NCBI GenBank assembly: GCA_000727475.1
Contig: KL647289.1
Location: 2,895,450 to 2,959,449, forward strand
From: Sarcocystis neurona
Lineage: Eukaryota > Apicomplexa > Conoidasida > Eucoccidiorida > Sarcocystidae
Reading direction: 5' to 3'
DNA: 64,000 nucleotides
How positions within the stretch are numbered: position 1 is the first letter of the stretch; each line of letters begins with the position of its first letter. The notes under the pieces are model-generated. The model did not search any database. It was not told where the DNA came from and saw only the letters and a list, made by a program, of their open reading frames with translations. Both the position numbers and the translations under genes were made by a program. Shown here one piece after another: positions 57,435 to 64,000 of this stretch.

Positions 57435-60400
57435 CTGCAGTCAGAAACTCAGAAACACCATTGGAACGTTAACGGGCATTCTCGGAGACAACAACTGTTT
57501 CCATGTAGGCGGGAAACAAGCAAACGTAACGGAATTTGGAAATGCAGAACACCCCGGCACATCGTGGAAAAGGTGCCAAGCACATATTCTGAAGTAAGCT
57601 TTCTATGAAAGGTATTGACAGCTCCGTGTGAGTAGATTTCGTCGTATACAACAACATGCTTGTTTGTATACATGTTCAACGCGGTGGAGACTCTGAGGGT
57701 CAGGTGAGCGCACGCGGAGACAGTACACCTGCCAAATCCACGAATCCCTCATTCCCTTCGCAGGCGGGACAAACGAGCTTCATTGTACAAAATACAAAGT
57801 AGGGTTTGCTTTTTCTGTCAGAGGTCCACCAGTGCCTGGTAACCTAGTGGACGACAATGATTCAACAAGCGCCCCTCTAGAAGCATCGCCACGTTTGCTG
57901 CGAAAATCTTTTACGTTGACGCTTTCATCAGCTTACAGTTTAAATCTTGCCGAGACTTTGCATCCGCTGCTCAACGCAAATTTCCCTTCAGCTGAACCTG
58001 CCATTCTTTCCGAAGCTAAGGCTCCGCTTGCTTACCCGTGCAGAAAACAAGTGCATACTCCTCAACAGTGCAATCGGGTTGGCTTCCAATTTTTCTGAAG
58101 GACTTCAGCGCGCAGTGGAATTGCTCCATGTCTTGCGCTAAGATTGTTAGCGTGGGATCTCTGTTACAAAGGAGATTACCCGTACTCGCCCAACGGCTTA
58201 GAGATGCCAGAACCTCTGCAGAAGAGCAAGGCCGGCTTTCTCTCCCAGGACAGCGGCAGGTGTTATACTGCAGCACAAAGAATACACATGAAATCTTGTG
58301 CAGTGAGTTATTTTGAGTTGAGTTCGTGCCTGTAGGGTGGAACTCCAACGCACAACCCTACGTGATGTCAACAGCTCTATGACGTGACTGCGCGTACACC
58401 GCAAAAACACAAACAATCTTCCAGTGATCTATGTGGGAGCAACACGACCTCTGGGCATGATGTGACGTCACTCAGCCTCTTGTAGACACCCTCTGTACTA
58501 CAATATTGCTACTTGACTAGATTATTTTATAAACTTCTTGGTGGGTACAAGTAAACTGCGGTTTTGCGTTGAGTGCACAATCCCGAAATATCCACAAGGA
58601 TTCACGGTGTCGGCAGCATCTTCGAACAAACTGTAATAGCACACAGGCCGCTGATAAAGCTGGAGAGTAGCGGTGGTTTCTACGCTGTGAACAACAGCAA
58701 CGAGCTTCACTACGTAGCTCTCCCCATGACGCCGGTACTAGCTGAATCCGTGCTAATGAGACGCAATGATTCGGCGTGCATCACGTGAGCCCTTCGCACT
58801 GCGGAAGCTACGGCGGAGCTCCACTGCATGTGAACTACTACCTTGATGTCAAATCCCCGATCCAAGGACGCTGGAAGTTCGGACATATCCGCTATATAGC
58901 AGCTGGACGCCAACACAGACTGGGCTTCATCCCGAGATTCTTCAACAGGAGGGTGCGTGGGAGTCCAGATGCTCAATTGTGGCTCCTGCTTTACTTGGAT
59001 ATCGTAAGCTTTGTCAACCGCCACTTGGATCTCTTCTTCGCCTGAAGGAACACGCATGCAGAGATAAAGAAGGAAGACGGCCGCACCCTGCACTCGGATC
59101 TAAGGTTTTAAATTTCACAGGAGCGACCAACAAAAACTGTTTGTTTCTCCCCCCGGCAACGTCCGATAACACCACTGCTTATGTGGGCGTAAAGTTCAAG
59201 CTTCTGCTGGAGTGATTTCGTGAATGAGGACCAACAGTGGCTGCGAGCAATGCGGCAAGCTGACTTCAATAGGTGATGGTGACAGTTCCCAAAGGATAAC
59301 AAACACTGAACAACCACGTACCTCCTTTCTAAAGTTTGAGCGTCGCTCACGTATGCCTACTGAGTAGTTGAGCATAACTAAGGACGACACAAGCAAGAAA
59401 TCGCTGACTAGCCAGTGACAGGAGCCGGTTGTGAAATTGCAAGCAAACAGAATGTTCGCTAATTAAGTGTTCGAAACATTCATACCGAAAAAACAGAGAA
59501 GTGATGGACGGTGAAGTGAGCGAATGTCCTAAGTGTTCGAAACATGCATACCGAAAAAACAGAGAAGTGATGGACTGTGAAGTGAGCGAATGTCCTTCAA
59601 ACGGAGACACGGCTTTCTTCGTGTTGCACGGCGGACATTCGGCATGCTTTGACACAAGATTCTCACCACGACAAATCGGCAGTCCTGTACACTCCTCGAC
59701 CTCCACAGTACCTGAAAGACAAGGGGACACCATATATGATGTATTTAGACGAGTATTAATGAAAAACTCAATCCATCGTCTATTGGCTAGGGATCAGCTC
59801 TCAATAGTGGGGCGCAGTATGTACGCTTTTGGTCAGAACGACCTCTGCAGTTCCGCAACCTATGCACTGGTAAGTCGTCGAAAATTGATGGCAAATACGC
59901 GGCCACTAAGTCACTCCACTGCAACTATGTTGAATAGTTTTCTTGAGACTTCGAGACTACGGTGCTTACTCTCATCTTGGACCTGCGAGCATATCGCGTC
60001 ATTGATTGAAGAGGGATGGATGTATTTCCGTGCGCGTGATCTTAGAGGAAGCCTTGCTGCCTTGTCGGAGTAGCAGCTGAAGTCGTAGCAACGAAACGCT
60101 TACAAAAGCGGCCTACTGGGGCAGAAGAAAAACTGCGAGAGCAGTGCGTGTTTCGCAGTGCAACTGGTTCCCGCCTTTGATGACGCACAGTGTTTTGCCC
60201 TTGCTCTCCCGTACTTCTGTTCATTCGAGTAATCTCCTCTTCCGTACTTGAAAACACAGAAAAACGCATGCCACTGCTGTCAGAAGTATATCACTGCAGA
60301 CGCACAATCTGAAAGCTGACTTCGTCAAACGTACTCCTTCTTGCTGCTTTACCTGTCAGTACAAGCAGACCATTCGTCCCACTCGCCAAGTGTACAGTCA

Positions 60401-63400
60401 CTTTGCTTCTCTGCAGGGACAGAAGAACAGTCGCCACAGTCCTCATTCTTTCCGAGAGGGAACAAGGACCACCCTTCTCTGGATAAAAAATTTTTCACTT
60501 TGACAAGATCTATCCGGAGGTAAATGTATACAGCACGTTAACCGAAAACCGTAAGGCGGGCTAGAAATAAGCATCCAGATGCACTTTTCCACAGATGCAG
60601 TGCGCAACGGCGTGCAACAATGGCGTGCTTGAATTGAAAGGCAATAGCGCAGTGTGTGAGAGATTCGCAGTCATCCATCAGGCAGATGCGGCTCAAATCT
60701 GTGGAACTCCAAAAGCACGCAAAAGACAGTTGTGTAGAATGCCCTTCAGAGTGAGGGAAAAACCTCAGGCCAGTACGAAAATGAAGAAACACATCCACGG
60801 TATTTAGGTATTTGGAAATCATCGCAAAGTAGAGCAAAAAAGCCAACATTGCATCACTTGAAGGCGGGGGTCGACGGATTTCTAAACTAGTGAGTTACTT
60901 AACTGTATGCAGAAAAACTTACTTTTGCAGACAATGATTCCTTTCCCGGGTCTTAGAACTGCAGACAACATAGACGCATAGTCCGCAGAACCCGACGGCA
61001 CTCCTTTCATGCTCCAAAATAACAAATGTGTGGTGAGAGTCCTGTGCCTCTCCAAGCGTCACACAGCTCTTTTGTGCATTGATGGGTTTTGCAGCTGGTA
61101 CAGGCGTCTCATAGGGGGCAACACGAAGAAGCTGAGCACATCTCAATCCCCAGACCTCCGTGTCCCCGTCTGAGCACAATCTCGCTCAAAATAAGCGGTT
61201 TAAGTACAGGCATTTCCCCTTACCTTCTGGCATGTAACATTTCTGCGAGAACTCCAACTTTGCCAGTCTTCGCCACAAACAGAGTTCCACTGCATCGGGG
61301 GAGCTGGAACTTTCAAAACAAATAATGCGTGCCTGCTCGCAAAGATCCTGGCACTTCGCTGGTCCAGCGTGGACGCCTTCCTTCTCCCGAACACCCGTGC
61401 AATATGGTAGACGTTTTGGCGAGACAAAATCAAGAACTGAAGCGGCAAAGGTTGTGCAGCATAAATACGGATGGACGTATATCAAAAAGTGGATTCCATC
61501 CTGTGTCTAGCAGACACCATAAAGTATCGGACTTGTCTGAGACGTACAGGCAGTAAGCTCCGTTTCAATGCTGTTCTGTGCCGGAGGCAGAGAATACGTG
61601 ACTGCGCCTTTAAAGCTACATTAACAAACTTCACCTTGAGGTGCGAGTCTCGCGTACCTGAGTTGTCCCACCAAGGAAGTCCCTTGTTACAGAAACTGGT
61701 CAACTCCTTTAAACTATCAAATGTTGTGAACGTCACCGGTAGCCCTTTTGCCTTTCTGGGTTTCGCACCTCTGTCGGATTTCTTCCGTTGCGCTGCAGGG
61801 CAGTGCATTCTCTGGTTGCCCTTCAACGCGAAATACACCCCGCTGTCTGATGTCTCAACCCCATTTATCACTGATTGTCCGCCCATACCAATAAACGGTG
61901 GACACAACGGTTCATCCAGAAACGGTTTTAATGTTGTCTGAAGTGAATCAAATGCTTCTTCGGCTGTGCAAGGTTCATCTTCTGGGTCGTAGCATTCACA
62001 CGACTCTACGAAGGGATTTCTTTCTTCCACTCCCCCCTGATCACTCCCTGCCGATGGGGAGATACCGCCCTGATGAGACTCTGACGTTCCTCTTTCAGTG
62101 GCACTAAGAAACGACTGCTCCCCTTCATTGACGCCTCCACTAAGCGGTGAATTTAACGGTGGAGAGGTAGAGGCGTCTAGAGTCCTGGTGGAAAATGATT
62201 CGCTGGGAGTTTGGCGCGTACGTGAAAGAAAACACTTTGGCAGCTCCTGCTCTGCAACGCAGGAAGATGAAGAACGTAGAGAAGTACAGTTAAAAAGCGA
62301 GAAACGAGAGAGAGATAATATCACGACTTCCACCCTAGGTCTTCAGTAGCCTCAAGGGCCTTCACGAACGAGTGTCACTTGTGCCGTCAGACACATCCCT
62401 CATATCGCAGCATCAAAACGTCTGCTCAGACCTAGCATCGCAGAACAAATATGTCCCCAAGTCGGCGCCGTACACGCATTTCGAGGCTTCGAAAGGAGCC
62501 AGAGTGTATTCTACTTCTATCGCTGAATGTTTGTAGGAGTACGATAGCGGGGACACAGTCGAACTGGGAAAATCACTGAGCTACCTGACGCTGGGCAGGA
62601 CGAGAACAGTGCAGGAAGTACAAACTGGTTGTTTCACCTTCCACCTTGCCGTTTACGAGGACCACAAGGGAAACAGTACCTTACTGAGACGAAAATAACC
62701 CTACGATGTGTTCAAACGTACGGAAAGTAGATCACTCGCGCGGCTAGCTGCGTCGCAACCTAAAACGCCCCATCTAAGGTTCTCTGGGAAAACCATGCAG
62801 ACACAGGGTATGGGAAGGACCACCGAGAGGGGTGCGCTTCCCGATACCTTTCAACGTGCGAAGGGTCTCAGCCAGCAGCGAAGATGCAATCGCACTCTTT
62901 TTCCGTTTGGCATAGTTTACCTCTGCGATGAGCAGGAGACAGTGGGCACTTAGAAGGATGCGGAAGAGTCTCCGGAAATATCCTCAGGAAGCACTTCTGA
63001 ATTGATGTTGCCATGTACTTTCCTTCTCGAAGCAAATCAGAGCATTGTCTGAAGACTTCCTCGCAGCTCTCTCTGCAAAAGTCTTTCTCTGCCACTGTGT
63101 ACGTGACGGCCTCGAACTGGTCACAGCCTGAATCAACATAAGTAACGAACAAAGGTGCACTTCTTCGTACACGACTAAGTAACATTGTTTTCGACTGAGA
63201 CGACCCCAGCGTGAACGTGGAAGTCAGCGCGTTCCCGACGGCCTAATATGTCCAAAAAATCAATTTGCAGTTCTAGAAAAGAGTAGGAGGGCGTGGAACG
63301 GAAGCATAGACCGGAGCTACCGTAGCGTCGAGCGTTCAGTTACATAATATACTCGGTGTTGAGTCATAATTTCTGTTGATTTTGGAACTGCAGGCTTCTG

Positions 63401-63830
63401 CAGCGATGTCACCCTGATATGGAGAGGTCGAGGCGAAACGTGCGTGGCAACCAGGTTGGGAAATTTTCCTCGTGTTACATTCTTTCCTACGTTTGCATAT
63501 TGTTCGGCTTTTCGTGCCGCATGGCAGAGAGCTGGATTCAAAGAAGGGACGTTGTCAGTGGTTTAGAATTGCACGCGTGCTAAGACGCAGCCGCACGCTT
63601 GTGGATAGAACAATGTCGCAGGTGCGCCAACCGAGGTGCACCAGGCACTTTTCGTCGCCAGAGGAAGATAATCTACGCAAGCATAACCACGAGGGCAAAA
63701 GCACTGCATGGTGCGTCACAATTTCTGGCCAGGAGGCATAACATATGGAACTTTATCAGCAACTTACTGACGTCAATTTGCCGGCAAAGCGGCAAGTCGA
63801 GGCAGTCGTCGACATGTTTACTTATTCGGG
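56665..63830 (-). CDS. Gene P: paralogue of gene Q, 5' part outside the window
   Basis: Minus-strand gene, at least 11 exons visible (about 924 residues): TSP1 end (63768-63830), Cys module A (62921-63127), linker plus CYDP domain (61658-62251), Cys module B (61224-61436), Cys/beta exon (60923-61169), TSP1 (60353-60410, 60104-60246, 59667-59711), AD half (58842-59041), CxCP half (58036-58267), transmembrane/tail (56665-57434). Order and phases repeat the 3' third of gene Q. The first visible exon is the end of a TSP1 repeat, so the ectodomain continues beyond 64000, probably with lectin domains as in Q (inference). It lies head-to-tail with Q, about 1.7 kb apart. Likely a type I membrane adhesin. 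Confidence 0.75.
58036..58267 (-). CDS. Gene P exon: second half of AD/CxCP domain
   Basis: A 232 bp exon, phase 0 in (acceptor tttgtgctgcag), phase 1 out (GTAAGC). NTCRCPGRESRPCSSAEVLA, a Trp helix, FHCALKS, PDCTVEEYALVFC. It is paralogous to 16521-16755. Confidence 0.8.
58842..59041 (-). CDS. Gene P exon: first half of AD/CxCP domain
   Basis: A 200 bp exon, phase 1 in (acceptor gcgtgttccttcag), phase 0 out (GTAGTA). It starts GEEEIQVAVDKAYDIQVK, then SIWTPTHPP and SSCYIADMSELPA. It is paralogous to 17794-17969. Confidence 0.75.
59465..59596. repeat. 66-bp tandem duplication
   Basis: Two adjacent 66-bp copies (59465-59530 and 59531-59596) starting aagtgttcgaaaca and ending gcgaatgtcct, differing at two positions. 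They lie in the gene P intron just downstream of the 45 bp TSP1-end exon. Confidence 0.95.
59667..59711 (-). CDS. Gene P exon: TSP1 C-terminal strand
   Basis: A 45 bp phase 1-1 exon (acceptor ccttgtctttcag, donor GTGAGA) with TVEVEECTGLPICR, the last two cysteines of the TSP1 repeat. Confidence 0.75.
60104..60246 (-). CDS. Gene P exon: TSP1 middle
   Basis: A 143 bp exon, phase 2 in (acceptor tttctgtgttttcaag), phase 1 out (GTAAGC). It has NTVRHQRREPVALRNTHC, and the donor splits a Cys codon (T|GT) restored by the next exon. Joined to 60353-60410 it gives a complete six-Cys TSP1. Confidence 0.65.
60353..60410 (-). CDS. Gene P exon: TSP1 start
   Basis: A 58 bp exon, acceptor ttctgtccctgcag, donor GTAAAG, phase 1 to 2. 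SDCTLGEWDEWSACTD. Twin of 20664-20721 in gene Q. Confidence 0.8.
60923..61169 (-). CDS. Gene P exon: Cys/beta module, two possible donors
   Basis: Acceptor agattgtgctcag, phase 1. WGLRCAQLL, KSCVTLGEAQDSHHTFVILE and CGLCVYVVC. The consensus donor GTAAGT at 60917-60922 gives phase 2, which does not match the next recognised exon. A weaker donor GTTCTA (exon end 60960, 210 bp) gives phase 1 and ends one base after the final Cys codon, as the CxCP exons do. I favour 60960 on phase grounds unless an exon near 60.6 kb is used. An open Cys-containing segment lies there (about 60.54-60.71 kb, CLMDDCESLTHC). Confidence 0.55.
61224..61436 (-). CDS. Gene P exon: Cys module B
   Basis: A 213 bp phase 1-1 exon (acceptor aacctttgccgcttcag, donor GTAAGG). 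PYCTGVRE, AKCQDLCEQARIICFES (C-x3-C-x6-C), VELCLWRRL, QKCYMPEG. It pairs with 23460-23711. Confidence 0.75.
61658..62251 (-). CDS. Gene P exon: linker plus CYDP variant of CxCP domain
   Basis: A 594 bp phase 1-1 exon (acceptor cttcctgcgttgcag, donor GTACGC). PKCFLSRTRQT, a Ser/Gly/Glu linker, CECYDPEDEPCTAEEAFDSL, EPLCPPF, RMHCPAAQ, TFTTFDSLKELTSFCNKGL ending in Trp-Trp. Counterpart of 24503-25408, with a linker about 100 residues shorter. Confidence 0.8.
62921..63127 (-). CDS. Gene P exon: Cys module A (Frizzled-like spacing)
   Basis: A 207 bp phase 1-1 exon (acceptor cttatgttgattcag, donor GTAAAC). GCDQFEAVTYTVAEKDFCRE, then SCEEVFRQC (C-x3-C-x6-C), SIQKCFLRIFPE, SKC. The order C-x3-C-x6-C, then a Cys followed by F-x-x-x-F-P, recalls the end of Frizzled cysteine-rich domains. 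Confidence 0.75.
63768..63830 (-). CDS. Gene P most upstream visible exon: TSP1 C-terminal strand
   Basis: A 63 bp phase 1-1 exon (acceptor gcgttgtgctgcag, donor GTAAGT) with HVDDCLDLPLCRQ, the C-x-x-L-P-x-C end of a TSP1 repeat. The rest of that repeat must lie to the right of the window. Confidence 0.7.
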
Positions 63831-64000
63831 CTGCAGCACAACGCAAAGAGGAAAAGACGTACACATTCAGGTACACAAGCGGACACACTTCATACACAAG
63901 AAAGGCGAAAGAAAAACCTAGGAGTTTCCAGCACAAAAAACGCAACAGATGCCATCCCAAACACTCCTGCTACAGAAGTCATAAAGTGTGTCGACGCCAA

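Overview
The window looks like nuclear DNA of a coccidian apicomplexan, most likely an Eimeria-like genus. The genes are intron-rich with GT-AG splice sites. Extracellular modules typical of apicomplexan surface or micronemal proteins (thrombospondin type 1, TSP1) are present. The first 10.6 kb carries CAG/CTG runs read as Gln, Ala or Leu, as in Eimeria homopolymeric repeats. The genus is an inference. I see no rRNA, tRNA, CRISPR or transposon. All exon limits were read by eye from splice signals, open frames and phase agreement. Where I give exact limits, the exon length agrees with the stated intron phases.

Layout. (1) 1-10.35 kb, plus strand: gene A, a repeat-rich coiled-coil protein of unknown function, with the last two exons joined at 9467/10000 and the stop at 10353. 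This part is full of TG, TATA and CAG microsatellites. (2) 10.35-15.09 kb: space between convergent genes, with no supported gene. (3) 15.09 to about 55.0 kb, minus strand: gene Q, a giant mosaic protein of at least 35 recognisable exons (about 10.4 kb coding, about 3,450 residues). It could be two or three adjacent genes, but no internal stop/tail exon was found. (4) About 55.0-56.66 kb: spacer. (5) 56.67-63.83 kb, minus strand: gene P, a paralogue of Q whose 5' part lies beyond the right edge.

How the genes relate. The visible part of P and the last 12.4 kb of Q are collinear: TSP1 end, Cys module, long linker plus CYDP-type domain, second Cys module, short Cys/beta exon, TSP1 (three exons), AD exon, CxCP exon, transmembrane/tail exon. 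Exon phases match, and some lengths are identical (58 bp and 207 bp). The N-terminal part of Q adds two H-type lectin blocks, two SUEL-type (galactose/rhamnose-binding) lectin domains, further TSP1 repeats, several Cys modules and a long Glu-rich linker. Both proteins end with one transmembrane helix and a shared juxtamembrane motif (SGDxQKxLGLxGS). I infer two type I membrane adhesins with a very large lectin/TSP1 ectodomain.

The most novel part is the domain set. One is a recurring ~100-residue domain, here called AD/CxCP, that I do not recognise. Another is a Cys module with C-x3-C-x6-C spacing like the C-terminal half of Frizzled cysteine-rich domains. Both are carried mainly on symmetrical phase 1-1 exons, the signature of exon shuffling.
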